The notes under the pieces: model-generated
Seen by the model: only the letters and a program-made list of their open reading frames with translations
The model's database searches: none
What the model was told of the DNA's origin: nothing
Shown here: positions 22,228 through 33,750 of the stretch, in pieces
Layout: each line of letters starts with the position of its first letter
How positions within the stretch are numbered: position 1 is the first letter of the stretch
NCBI GenBank assembly: GCA_035079385.1
Contig: JAVHKY010000029.1
Span: 11,966,001 to 12,030,000, forward strand
Reading direction: 5' to 3'
Origin: Aspidiotus rigidus
Lineage: Eukaryota > Arthropoda > Insecta > Hemiptera > Diaspididae
Length of the DNA: 64,000 nt
Program-made: the position numbers and the translations under genes

Positions 22228-24374
22228 ATGTATCCTGAATCCAGAAATCAAGTTTGCAATATGCCTATGCCGGCATATTACGGTCCACCTTTTCCTGGGC
22301 CGTACCCGCCAGTATATCCCGGCACTGCTCCGTATTTACCACCGCCGAACAACTACAAGTATCCGTATCAAAATGTCAATAATTCCGGTCCCATCGATTG
22401 TCGATTTACGCAAAACACGGAGAACCGAATGCGCAATGTTCCGCAACCACCAGCCAATATGCCGGTTCCTCCTATGAATATGCCTGGGCCGTTTCCTCCG
22501 TTCAATGGTCAGTATACTTATCCTCCTTCGATGCCATTTTATCCGAACTATAGTGTAGTACCTCCGAATGCACCTCCAACAAACCGTTTCTCTAATGTAC
22601 CGCCACAATATCCATCTTCACGGGGTAATCAAAAAGTTATTCGTGAACGGTCTCACCCTTTCCAACAGAAGAATCGTAAACAACCCCAAGTGAAGGTTAG
22701 TAAATAATTCGTGAGGCCCACTTGAAATATTATTGTTCGTTGAGTTTAATTTGAATTCAATTTGTTTCTTAGACACCATCATATCATTGTGGATCTTGTG
22801 ATAAAAACTTCTTCTCTTCGAGCAGATACAATCAGCATGTATCGGAGCATGTCACTTGCGGCTTGGAGGGTTGCACTTTCAAAGCGCACGCTTTGATCGT
22901 TGAAAAACACATAGCTATGCAACATCGCAATGGTCTTTTTAATCGCATTGTGAAAGGCAATACACCGGAAGAGATCGAAAAATGGATATCAGAGAGAAAA
23001 AAGTGCGCTTTAGTTTCGAGTCTGTTCTTGGTTCTGCTATTATTCAGAGCCTTAAATAAATTATGTCTTTCCTTTTCAGACATTACCCTACCCATGAGAA
23101 AGTTGTTGAGAAACAAGTACGGAAGATTGAAATGGAAAAAAGAGGAGAACGTTATGAAGATCGTCGAAAATTATCGCATAATCATCGTAGAAATCCAACG
23201 GGTTAGATAACATTTGTCCCTGTTGATATTCACGTTTCAGTCTGTATAATCTCAATGTTTCGTGGACAGATTTGCGAAACCGTCAAAAATTTGGTCATAG
23301 AAGTAAGATCCCTGGTAAGAGCATTACAAAATTTGGTTCGAAGGTTGTCCCTACCAATCGGGTGCCGAAAAATGATATTCCTATATCTCTACCAAAAAAA
23401 AATCAGTCCTTCAAAACAATTGATGACGGCTACGAATATCAAAGGAATTTACCTCCATTCCGTGGAACCGGTAAGATTCCTCTCGATACGACTTGACTCG
23501 AAATATCAAAGTTTTGCTTACTTTCGTTTTTCTCTCTCATGTACAGCGTACTACTCATCGTCTCGAGCTAGTGACGATGAATTGGAGGATTCCGAGTTGG
23601 ATTTCGGGAAACATAATAATGATGATCCATTGTATACAGAAAGACCGCTCATTCCTCCGGAACCTTGCATAGTGCGTAGTTCCCTCGATTTAATCAGAGG
23701 TTACGATTCCTCAGAAAACAGTGACAATTGTGATGAAACCACTGTAACGACAATATCGGCGATACCTTCACTAATCGAGGAGAATGAAAATGATGACAAT
23801 GACGCTTCGGTGATAGAGGAAAATAAAGATGATGATGATGACGACGATAGCGGGCCGGAGGAATGCTCTTTCAAGTTACCTGTACCTAGTTTCATTCTTG
23901 GAGATCTTGCCAGACCGACAGTACAGTCAGGAGAAAACAATACCGAAAAAAACGTATCTCGAGCTTTTAATTCGCAGTCGAGTTCCCGTGATGAAAGAAG
24001 TCTCGATGCCGAAGAAAACAATTCGGACTCGAAAAAATTAGTGAGGAAACGTCGAAGGAGTCGAGTCGGAAAATCTGACGATGATCAGAAACCCGAAGGG
24101 GAGAAAAATGATGTGACGAAAAGTGAACCAAATACAAAAGTCAAGTTGCCTCGAAGACGTTTCAGACCTCCTACACTGTTAGAAAAAGTATGTAATTATA
24201 ATTTTAGATTTTATTCTTGGGAAGGTATGTATTAAAGGTGTATAACTTCTACAAACTCTGTTTCAGTTACTTGCGCCTGAAATAAGACACGAACGGAACG
24301 TCATTTTACAGTGTGTTCGATACGTTGTTCAAAAAAATTTTTTCGGTATTAAATCTGAAACGAATGCTACTTAG
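22228..24374 (+). CDS. NUFIP1: NUFIP1-like snoRNP assembly factor, six exons
   Basis: Exons 22228-22695, 22773-23002, 23080-23201, 23270-23470, 23547-24187 and 24267-24374 join in phase to 589 codons. Residues 1-150 are proline/tyrosine-rich and disordered (YPPVYPGTAPYLPPP). Exon 2 holds a C2H2 finger (C162, C165, H178, H182), then a Cys/His cluster and the family motif NTPEEIEKWISERKK with HYPT following in exon 3. A basic stretch follows, then an acidic, serine-rich region with a run of Asp. The C-terminus LLEKLLAPEIRHERNVILQC and RYVVQKNFFG matches the conserved NUFIP1 tail. In other animals NUFIP1 is nuclear and bridges box C/D snoRNP proteins with the R2TP chaperone; it also binds FMRP. 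For exon 4 the acceptor at 23269 was preferred to that at 23240 because only it keeps the frame through to exon 5. Confidence 0.93.
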
Positions 24375-25592
24375 TATTATATTGATACGCCATGATTTTC
24401 CTTCAGAATTCGACTGATCCTGTTTGTTTTTTTTTTATTCTCTGTTTTCTTTCTTTTTGATATCGTGGTTTTTTTTTCCTATTCTAAGTCATTATTTATT
24501 CGCAGCGTAATCAACTGACTAGTGTCCTAGAAGACATTTAATATATCATGATTGAATTGAATAAAAAATTTGAGTGAATGGAAGAAAAAATTTTATTGCT
24601 TGAGATCGCCACAATATTTATCCGAAACGCCCGTTTGAATTGAAAAATGGGGCGACCAATCTTTTTCTCAATTTATGGTCTTTATTTAAAATTTTAGATT
24701 TTACCGAATTGCAAAGCTTCTAAAACTATTACAAGTCAGTATGTTCATGAACGTGGGATTTTTTCTAAAATTGTAAATATTATTCGATTCCGGTCACGAA
24801 TGCAATAATTGATCAATAGAAGTGGATCGTGTCTGTCAAAACAGAATTCGAAATATTTATGTTCCACAACTCTTCAGTGTATTCCTCATTATTGTTTTTT
24901 TTTAAATCGTCATATATTCTGAAGCTACCGAAGAAAAATGGTGCGTTCGAACTCCCAAGTTCCCGAGGCTAAAAAGTACCGCGTTACTCCGACTGAAAAT
25001 TTGTGACTTGACTGACGGATGAATCGTAGGTATCTGATTATAAATTGATTGGGTTCAACTGTTGTATCCCGTAATCTGAAAGTCTTTTCAATATTTCAAA
25101 TACGGAGCAAGAGATTCATCGAAAATGGCGCGTATGCTGAAGAAGACTGATGATTTTCGACTTTCTACATTCAAGTATAACCTTATCTGATAAAATTCAA
25201 CGAGCCAAAAATGTTTACAATAAAAAAGTTGGAAAAAGGAAAGAAAAATGAAACTCGAAGAAAGTAATGTTCTTCATGAAATTTTCCTAAAAAATAAGTG
25301 TTTGCTTGTTATTGTTATTCAGGCGCGAGAAAAAACTCATATCCCATTAATAAAAATAAAATTGAAATATTACAATTATTCAACGAAAAATGTTATGACC
25401 AATGAAGAAATGTGAAATCAATTTTTGTGCGTTCGCATCTTTTATCCATGAGGATTCTCTTTCTTTCAAATTCAATCTTAATATTTATCTCTTTCTCTAG
25501 TTACAGGCCAGCATCCTTTTGAACTAACAACTTTTTAGAAAGCGAACGTTCACATATACCTATTCTTATGAGAGAACACGGAGAAAACTCAA
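24375..25592. other. NUFIP1 3' flank and intergenic
   Basis: AT-rich, with an AATAAAAAATTT polyadenylation-like signal near 24561. No other gene or repeat is supported. Confidence 0.5.
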
Positions 25593-25988
25593 CTAATTCA
25601 TTCTCACGCAAATATCGTGGAGTCTTTGAGAAAGTGAATTGAAGAACAAGCGATTTCCTATCTTTTCAGCCTCCTTAATAAATTGGTTCATAATGAGATA
25701 AGGTAGGTACAGTAATTGAACTGTTTGGAACTTGAGTGACTCAACATCCCACTTCATCGCTGACCCATTCAGACTTCTGATTTCGAAAGGATCGTAGCAC
25801 TGACCACAAAAAGGTCCGGGTGTGCCCAAAAAATCAATTTTGAGATTTTGATTGTTTCTTGAAACACGTTTTTTCACGTGAGTAAATTTCTCGAAAACAA
25901 TATTTTTGGACGCTTCTGTTTCCCGGCCTTTTTTATCGTCGTTCAATTTCGAACGAATTCTTTTCAGTAAAATGGGAGTCAGACACAA
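25593..25988 (-). CDS. Uncharacterised open frame, possible exon or transposon fragment
   Basis: A 131-codon minus-strand frame with balanced, charged composition (for example KKGRETEASKNIVFEKF and LGTPGPFCGQCYDPFE) that stands out from neighbouring chance frames. A TTTCCAG acceptor just upstream (near 26008) could make this a terminal exon. No domain is recognised and no partner exon was found, so it may be a fragment of a dead element. Confidence 0.25.
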   Translation of the reverse strand: MCLTPILLKRIRSKLNDDKKGRETEASKNIVFEKFTHVKKRVSRNNQNLKIDFLGTPGPFCGQCYDPFEIRSLNGSAMKWDVESLKFQTVQLLYLPYLIMNQFIKEAEKIGNRLFFNSLSQRLHDICVRMN

Positions 25989-26473
25989 GGCCGAAGTCTG
26001 GAAACCGTATCCGAAACGGGATCCGAGTACGATCCTTTATTTTTGTGGTCTCAGATCTGGATTCGAAAAGAATGATAAAAATTGATCTTTGTAGTTGGCT
26101 ATCTACTTTACGCTGCTAGCTGCAAGCATCTTTGATTGTTGTAACTTGTTTGAAAGCTTCATTCACCGCTACATAGTACAACCTGTACAACATAGTACAA
26201 TAGAGTACCGGTACATTCGAACCTTTAATTCAACCCTTACTTCGACCTTTCATTTTCAATTACCTCGAATAAACTCAATATTTTTTCGTTAAGTAGAATT
26301 GAATATTTCTCTGTGTTTTCCGCCTTTCGATTTTGTCGTAAATCCTATTTGAAGCAGGCTAGGCTGATCTGATGAATACCAAGTTGAAGATCACTATAGG
26401 TTAATCTTCAAAATCAACAGGTTTTTCAAAATTTGAAGATAACCAACCGTACTGCATACCGAAATAAAACGCA
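25989..26473. other. Intergenic upstream of the BTB-kelch gene
   Basis: Contains short tandem echoes of ACATAGTACA around 26175-26205 but no supportable feature. It presumably carries the promoter of the gene starting at 26474. Confidence 0.4.
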
Positions 26474-28675
26474 ATGTTTCTGTTTGGGGATTCACATGTG
26501 GATCTACTACATCAAGAAAGAGATGAGGCAGATGAGGTAAAGCTTGCGTAGCGGTACATCAGCATAATTTAGCTAGTGTTTTCAGTTAGCAGTAACTTAT
26601 GTTCGCCCAATGATAGAAGAGTCTTATTTCACACAAATTTGTCTCGTGATTATTTTCGGCCAGACCTCTGGATTTATAGTCTCCCAAACGACTTTGAATT
26701 CTTGTACAACTTTTCCCAGGGAATGCAAGGATGGTTAATTTATTTAATTTCCGTGGGTACCCATTTCCGTAATTGGAATTATATTAATTATATTTTTTAT
26801 GTTATAGGAACATGAGCAGTCGATGGAATCTATCAATTTGTATTTTTCGCAGAAAAAAACGGTAAAGTCTTTGCCTCTTTCCTTTTCATTAGAGGACGTC
26901 TTATATTCGCAGCACGAAGTATAATTGAGTACTTTTGATAATTTCAGAAAATACCTTCCTCTTGTGAAAACTACCAAAAATTTTACTCCAGAATTCACGA
27001 ATTTTATTCTACCGAGAAACATACGGACGTGAAAATTGTTTGTGAAAACCGTACTTTCAAATGTCATCGGTTGGTTCTGGCTGCAGCTAGTGAATATTTT
27101 GATAAAATGTTCGGCAGTGGTTTCCGAGAAAATTATACTGAAGAAGTTTTTTTGCAGAATATCGAAGCAGCGACTTTTGAAGACATTTTGGAATACATGT
27201 ATCAGGGTAAAGTTACAGTCCGTGAACTTAATTTGTACAATTTACTGTGTGCCAGCGAAATGCTCGGACTGAATGTTATCGAAGACGTCTGTGTTCAGTA
27301 TCTTATGGAACGTAATATACCGCAAAACAACGCGCTCGAAATATTTGCATTCGCTCGCCGAACGCAGAAAAATTGCTTATTACGAGCTACGAGTCGATGT
27401 TTGATAGAAAATTTAAATAATTTTTCCAGTAATTCTGATTTTCTTCAATTTTCGTTTGATGATTTGAAAATATTGCTCGAGTACTGTCCTCCTTTATCGT
27501 CAAAAATGGAAAACCTTGTCATCGAAACACTCGTGCGATGGATCAACAATTTAGATTGTGCTCTAGATGATAAAAAAAACATTTTTTTTATGCTAACGCA
27601 AACCATTAAATTTCAGTATGTTCTACCTACACAGATTGAAGAATATCTATTTAAAAATCTTATTAATGAATTAAATATAATTGGTTCATGTTCGGATGTA
27701 GCAGGTGGGATAGATAAGTCTACTATCCACGTTTATGCTAGAAATACCGCACAGATAGATATTAGACCGAGTGAGACGTTCCTTTTGAAGATGCTGAAAA
27801 ATGATGCAGATGATGTGAAAAAAGTGGACTGGAATCTCTCTCATTTAGTAGAATCTCGGAATATTGATTATATGAGAATTATTTTGTTTGATAACCACCT
27901 TTACTCTTTCAAATCACAATATGAACCCACAGCTATACTTGGAACACGGTTGAAATCCTTCAGTGTCTGTTCTTCAGTAGACCTATCTTCAAATTCATCA
28001 TTATTGACTTTGCCACCGGATTTGAGTTCATCCTCGGAAATACCGAATTTGTGTTGCGATATGAATAATATTTACCTATACGATTATAGTTATGAAGAAA
28101 AAGGCTTCGACCAGCTCTACGTTTACTCTCAAAACTTGGATAAATGGTCATCAATTTCACTAAACCAGGAGCAAAGGAATAGATCGCCAGCAGTAATGTG
28201 CGACTCGGGTCGATTATATTTGATTGGCGGGCTCAGAGGTAGAAAAGGTCTAATCAGTACACGTTATCTACAATCATATGACCATCGTATTGGACGTTGG
28301 GAGCAACTACCAGAAAGCAGGCTAGGCCATCATAGAACAGATAACGCGTGTATTCACAAAGAAAAAATTTATGTTTGTAGTGGTGCGCCGTATATAATTT
28401 TGAAGGACCACCTCCTGGAAATTTACGATACAGTGGCTGGAAAATGGGATGCTATCAAAACGGATGATTCTCATCACAATGGTCCTACGAGACTACTGTC
28501 GTTTGAAAATGAATTATATGCCTTTTATGATCATCCTACTACTCTCATGCGTAAGTATGATCCATTGGCACAAAAATGGAGCCCTCCGTCAAATATTCTT
28601 CCTGCCATTGATAGTCAGCCTTCTTTAGAAAGTAATGAGTCCAAATGGTTTATTTTAAGTACACTTGTTTTTTAG
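26474..28675 (+). CDS. BTB-BACK-kelch protein (KLHL family), three exons
   Basis: Exons 26474-26536, 26808-26861 and 26948-28675 join in phase to 614 codons. An acidic N-terminal leader (HQERDEADEEHEQ) precedes the BTB domain, about residues 62-165, recognisable from HTDVKIVCENRTFKCHRLVL and YFDKMFGSGFRE. The BACK region follows (about 170-270; NALEIFAFARR). The C-terminal half holds a degenerate kelch propeller, clearest at LYLIGGLRGRKG with RWEQLPESRLGHH, and IYVCSGAP with GKWDAI. Family members are usually substrate adaptors of Cullin-3 ubiquitin ligases, with the BTB binding CUL3 and the propeller binding the target. The propeller is unusually poor in canonical GG and YD..W motifs. The first exon and its ATG 26474 are inferred from phase; a translation start at 26823 in exon 2 is the main alternative. 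Confidence 0.88.
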
Positions 28676-30189
28676 CCCTCACAATTCAAATGGAATTCAA
28701 TTTTTTTCTCGACACAATGGTTAGCAAATAATCACAAGATTTTACAATACTATTTTTTATCATTATTGTGAACTTTTAAGTTGACTTTATATACAGATAT
28801 TGCGTTGGACTAATCATAATATTTTTAATGAATTATCCAACAAATTTTAATGTTGAAATTCGCTCAATTTACTTATTTTTTTCATTTATTTCCTTTACAG
28901 TCATTCTGATACGGTTACGTTTTGCTTAGTAATATTGCTCTTCAATTTTTCCATCGTTTTTTTCTCAATGTTTTTGTAATTTTTTTTTTTTCATTCATTT
29001 CCTGTCAAGTAACTCTAATATTGTCACCAATTATTGTATTTGTTTTTTAAATCCATATTTCTAATCGCACAATTAAATTATATCTCAATAATTTTTCTCT
29101 TCAATTGCTTTTGCTTTCTCTCAATGTGTTCCTAATGACAGTAATTGCTATTGTATTTGTATAGAAAATAAATAATCTTTTTAAGTATAAATTTTTGATC
29201 CTGAAAGTTAAGTTTTCTGTTCTCGTTGTAATTTCTTCTCACAGCAACTTTCGCATTTCCTATTTCGTTGACTGTTGTATGATTATCATTTTTCACTCCC
29301 GAATGGAGCCTAAATAAATCTTTCGAGAACTACTCATCCAATTCTCAAAAACATTGCAGGTGCATATCTTCAGATATAATACTACAATATGGCCAAGTTA
29401 CAAAAAAATCCATCCGGTAGTTTTGGAGGAGTTCTGCGGACAAAAAAATCTTACACCGTATTTCATTGAATGTAAGCCGCCAGCCATATAAGCCGTACCC
29501 CAGATTTGAAGACATCGAAAAAAAAAAAAAGCGTCGCACATAAGCCGCGCCTCTACCAAATAAAAATGTGTCGTTATCCACGAAAAATATCTTCTTTATA
29601 GAAAAAATAATACCATATTACAATAGGTAATATAGCTAAAGCCTAATTATTATGACAGTAACAATCTTCTCTCTGCACTTCATACCTGATTTTATCCAAT
29701 ATAATTTAGCGCTTTGCCATTCAGGAAAAAGTTCGAAAATGCGTCCTCATAATGATAGGAAGTATCTAATGAAGGAGAGCCAACAGGCAAAATAAAAAAT
29801 AGTAGTCGCCAAAATATCTTGATCCCTTATTAGTGTCAATTTTTTGGATCAAAAATCACTTCAATTGTAAGAAGTAAAAGAAGAAAAGCAATTGAAATAA
29901 TTGGAAAATGGAATTATGGCTGTATTCCGAAAATAAGAATGAATAAAATGAAGTGTAGTGGGAAACAAACGACAATAACGTGGGGATAGGGAAGATAATT
30001 GGAAGAAGAGAAGCGGTCGAGTCAGGTGGCGGTACTCAAATTTTAAGGTAGGAGAAAAGAAAAAGAACGGATATGTACAAGTTGGAGTAATTGAGTAACA
30101 TAGGTAGTTGCGGGAGTTGGAAACTGTGTTCGGAATAATTACATAGGACAGAGGATATGACTTAGGTTACATAATTGTAGGAGGTATGT
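28676..30189. other. BTB-kelch 3' flank and intergenic
   Basis: The first 500 bp are T-rich, typical of a 3'UTR, with AATAAATAAT near 29166. Around 29470-29565 the phrase TAAGCCGC recurs three times in different contexts (GTAAGCCGCCAG, ATAAGCCGTACC, ATAAGCCGCGCC), likely a fragment of a DNA transposon terminus. Nothing else is supported. Confidence 0.45.
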
Positions 30190-30400
30190 TGATTTTGGAG
30201 AGTAGGACAGGAAAAAAGGTGTTAGATTGTCAGATTATCTGCATAATATAAGATTTACATGAAGGTGGAGAATGGAAACCCAGGAGGAGATGAGAATGGT
30301 TGAGTTGAGAGTGACCAATTCTAAGTCGAGCAAAGATAACCTCTTTATGGTGGGAATTTCTGTTCACTTTTAATGATTCCAAGTATGTTGCAGGTTGTTA
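30190..30400 (-). mobile_element. LINE remnant, C-terminal region
   Basis: Minus-strand translation gives pieces such as ARLRIGHSQL, SHLLLGFHSPPSC and HLFSCPTL in changing frames, matching ARLRIGHTRL, SYLLLRLHAAPSC and HLFSCPVL of the LINE at 33.75-36.05 kb. It is decayed beyond function. Related debris may extend further to either side. Confidence 0.7.
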
Positions 30401-31110
30401 TTCTTTACAAGAAGCTAGGATTAAGAAATAATAACAGATTTTATGGTTGTAAGTAGTTACAAGGTGGGGTCGCGGTCGGTAATTTTGGGTGAGAGTGTGA
30501 AGTTTTTTGACGAGTGATCATTTTAATCATTTTGAGGGTAACTGATGTGAACCGAGATCCAAATAAGAGTTTCTGATGATTGGATGAATGATGGAGTATG
30601 AAGAATATAATATGTGGGTACGTTTTGTACAGATGGGCGTAGAAAAGTTTTTGAGCTTGAACCTAATGAGAATTTTAACTGTAAACACATCATGTGAGAA
30701 ATTGAGGGGGATGTAATCAGGAAAAGTAGGGGGTGCGATTCTACAGGGCTCTGGACTGAATGAGGATTGTAATGAAGCTTTTAATCAGATTTCTATTATT
30801 CAACCAAAAGAAGTTGAATTGAAGGTAGTAATAAAAAACGATGGCGTCTTTGAAAAAGTTAAACAATGAATTTACACATCTTCTTCTGAGGACGGATTGG
30901 TTTTGATATTGAGAATTGAATTCAAAATTGGAGTCCCAAAAAGAGGATTCGGATTTGATGGAATTTCAAAAATTGGGCTAACTATAACAGGAGGGACTCG
31001 AAAAAATTGACATTTTTGAGCTCTATATGACAGATGGGGGTAGGAAAAATTTTCAATATCAAAGGAGTCAGATTTGAAAACACTTCAAATATCGGGAATC
31101 GAACTGTATG
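30401..31110. other. Intergenic, repeat-like debris
   Basis: No gene is supported. From about 30990 the phrase of the type GAGCTCTATATGACAG plus GGAAAAATTTTCAA appears, a dispersed motif also seen near 3.7, 6.3 and 54.1 kb. Confidence 0.4.
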
Positions 31111-31242
31111 GACCCTTTTTAGCCAAACCCAACCAAGCGATATGATAACGATCTGGGGAAAAGGAGAATCTCCGTTTATAGTAAAGGAACATTTCTTTAG
31201 ATTGTTATCATGTCGCTTGGTTGGGTTTGGCTAAAAAGGGTC
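31111..31242. mobile_element. Foldback MITE-like element
   Basis: Arms of about 43 bp: AGCCAAACCCAACCAAGCGA on the left is exactly complementary to TCGCTTGGTTGGGTTTGGCT on the right, extending to GACCCTTTTT / AAAAAGGGTC at the ends, with a spacer of about 45 bp. Flanking TA dinucleotides on both sides would fit a Tc1/mariner-type target, but this is not certain. Confidence 0.75.
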
Positions 31243-32164
31243 AATATATGACAGAAAAGAAACTTGAAAAAAATTGAACTTACAGAGGAGATGAAATTGA
31301 AAACATTTTGTACATTGATCTTGAACAGAAATTTCAACTTTCAAGCTATATAATATGATACGAGAAGAAAATGGAAGAATTTCAACATCCGAGATACCTA
31401 TACTTATATGACAGGAGAAGGACTTGGAAAAATATCAACCATCCTTCTAGGCAAAAAGTGAGACACCAAAATTTTCAAAAATCCCCCCCCCCCCTATGAA
31501 ACAAGTTTCCCATTCAACATTGATTTAGTTAGGTAGTTGTTGTCATAAAAAACTGGAGAAGGACTTAACGTCATCAGGATTTAACAGAAGAATCTCTACA
31601 GAGTAGTGAATTGCAAAAATCAGGACTTGACGTCAAGAATAACTGTTTGTTGGAGGTGGGTAGACCCGGAGAAATGTATTGAGGGTCTTGAAAAAGTTTG
31701 TTCTAATTGAGCTAGATGAAGGAGGGGATTTTCAAAATCTCAACACGATCAATTATAGAGAACAGGAGAAGTTTTTTTAGAGAAAGAAGAAAAGCTTGAA
31801 AAAGAAATTAAAATGGACAGATACAAAGAAAATAGAGTATCTATCTAAATAATTCCAAATAATATGAAACCCTAGAGTCACTCCCTTTGTTTCATGTACC
31901 TTACCCGAATTAGTAAATAACACAATAAAAAGTAGTGTACTTTGTGTTCGCATAAAAATTTTGAGTACAGGTCCAGAGGAAAGTTATTTAGAAAATTTCT
32001 ACTTTTTTTCACCCCCCCCCCTTTTTTTTTTTCAATATCCAGAGTCGAAATATCCAGATAATTTTACTGAGAAAATTTATTCCTTTTTATATGTTTTCCA
32101 TAAGAATTTGCTTCACCAATAATTTATTGACAATTTCTTACTTCTTCTGTTTTGCGCTCCTTCG
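31243..32164. other. Intergenic, repeat-like debris
   Basis: AT-rich, with a C-run at about 31485 and further copies of the dispersed TATGACAGGAGAAGGACTTGG phrase near 31410-31430. No gene is supported. Confidence 0.45.
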
Positions 32165-33750
32165 GGCAACATACCGCCCCATAGCATTATCTAGTGTCCT
32201 CGGCAAACTATTTCAAAAAATACTCGACGAAAGACTTCTTTGGTATCTGAAATCAAATAATCTTCTCTCACCCTTCCAATATGGTTTTAGAAAAGGGCGA
32301 AACACCACCCAATCTCTTTTTGATCTTCAATCACGAATTAAGAACTCTACACTCCGGAAATCCTGTCTTTACTCCATCTTTTTTGATCTCCAAGAAGCCT
32401 TCCCCCGGGTCTGGAGACACCTTATCGCAAACAAATTACACGAAATTGGCCTCCGAGGAAATCTCCCTAATATACTACAGGGTTTCCTTCACGACAGGAC
32501 ATTAATGGTACGAATACAAAATACAACTTCTCCCCCTCTCCCTGTACAAAATGGTGTGCCCCAGGGAGAAGTATTGAGTGTCCTACTCTTCCTCATAGCT
32601 ATCAACGACATTACAAAACTTGTTAACCCCCCCTCCCTTACGCATCGTCTTTTTGCCGACGACAACAACATTTCCATCTATTCTTCAAACCCTCAACGAG
32701 CCCACAGACTTCTACAGGAAACACTAAATCTAATCACTGTATGGACAACGAAAAATGGCTTCAAATTTTCTACTTCTAAAACCTACTTGGTGATTTAAAA
32801 AAAAAAACGTCCTATACCTTACTTTCAACCTCTCTTCCTACAAAATTTCGAAATTCCAATCCGCGATTCTACTAAACTTCTCGGCCTCCATTTTGATCAG
32901 AAACTTTCTTGGACCCCTCATATCAAATTCTAAAAGCAAAATGTATACGTACCTCAAACGTCATTAAATTCATCTCACACCCCTCTAAAGGATGCTCCAG
33001 AAAATTACTACTACAACTCTACAAAAGTCTTATTCGATCTACATTAGATTACGGGGCACCAACATATAATTTAGCCAACAAATCTGTTCTCTCGTTACTT
33101 GATACCATTCAAACCTCATCCTTGAGAATGGCCTTAGGTGCCTACCGCACAAGCCCCAAACTTAGTTTATGTGCAGAAGCCGCTGAACCTCCACTCTTCT
33201 TTCGTAGACTCATCCTAACTTCTAATCTCTTGTCTTCTGTCTCCGAATTCCCTGATCTTCCCATACATAACTCAATCTTTCTACAAAACACTCAACCCTT
33301 TTCGATTCACAATAAACATATCCTTCTTCAATTCAATCACTCCCTCAATAAGCCATTTCAAGCAAGTCCTCTGCAACCCATTTACATTACCTCCTGAGCT
33401 TGGACGCTTCCTGAACCAAACATACGTTTTGACCTCACACAATTCCCTAAATCTAACAACAACATGATTATCCAAAACATCCGACAGATGATACAAGAAT
33501 ATCCGGATCACACAATTTGCCTTTCAGACGATTGAATAAAACTGCTTACGCTTATTCCATAAATGGATGCCTTACTTCTCACCGTATACGTAACATTGCA
33601 TCCATATTCACAGCTGAACTGATGGCTATATTCTCCTGCCTTTCTCATCTCTCCCAACTCCCTCCAAATGGCAAATTCCTTCTCACTGACTCACTTTCTT
33701 CTTTACACTCCATACTTCAAGGAACATATCCTTTACAAGGGAAACTCACG
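32165..33750 (+). mobile_element. Non-LTR retrotransposon (LINE) copy A, RT and partial RNase H, degraded
   Basis: The 5'-truncated copy begins near YRPIALSSVLGKLFQK (RT) and reads through FRKGRNT, FFDLQEAFPRVW, GVPQGEV and the catalytic FADD box (LFADDNN) until a stop at 32798. The RT thumb region resumes in another frame at 32909-33397 (LLLQLYKSLIRSTLDYGAPT), and the start of an RNase H domain follows, interrupted by a stop near 33533 where the catalytic TDGS motif should be. It is then cut by copy B in the middle of RNase H (after LTDSLSSLHS). RT plus RNase H places it in the I/R1/LOA-type group. It is a pseudo-element. Confidence 0.85.

Noticed and set aside
23255..23540. NUFIP1 exon 4 read from the acceptor at 23240
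   Set aside because: That phase yields an unlikely hydrophobic sequence, whereas the acceptor at 23269 gives a basic disordered sequence and joins exon 5 in phase.
27029..28675. BTB-kelch start at GTG 27029
   Set aside because: GTG is not a normal start in animals, and the BTB domain begins upstream; the frame is open back to an acceptor at 26947 and joins two phase-compatible exons.
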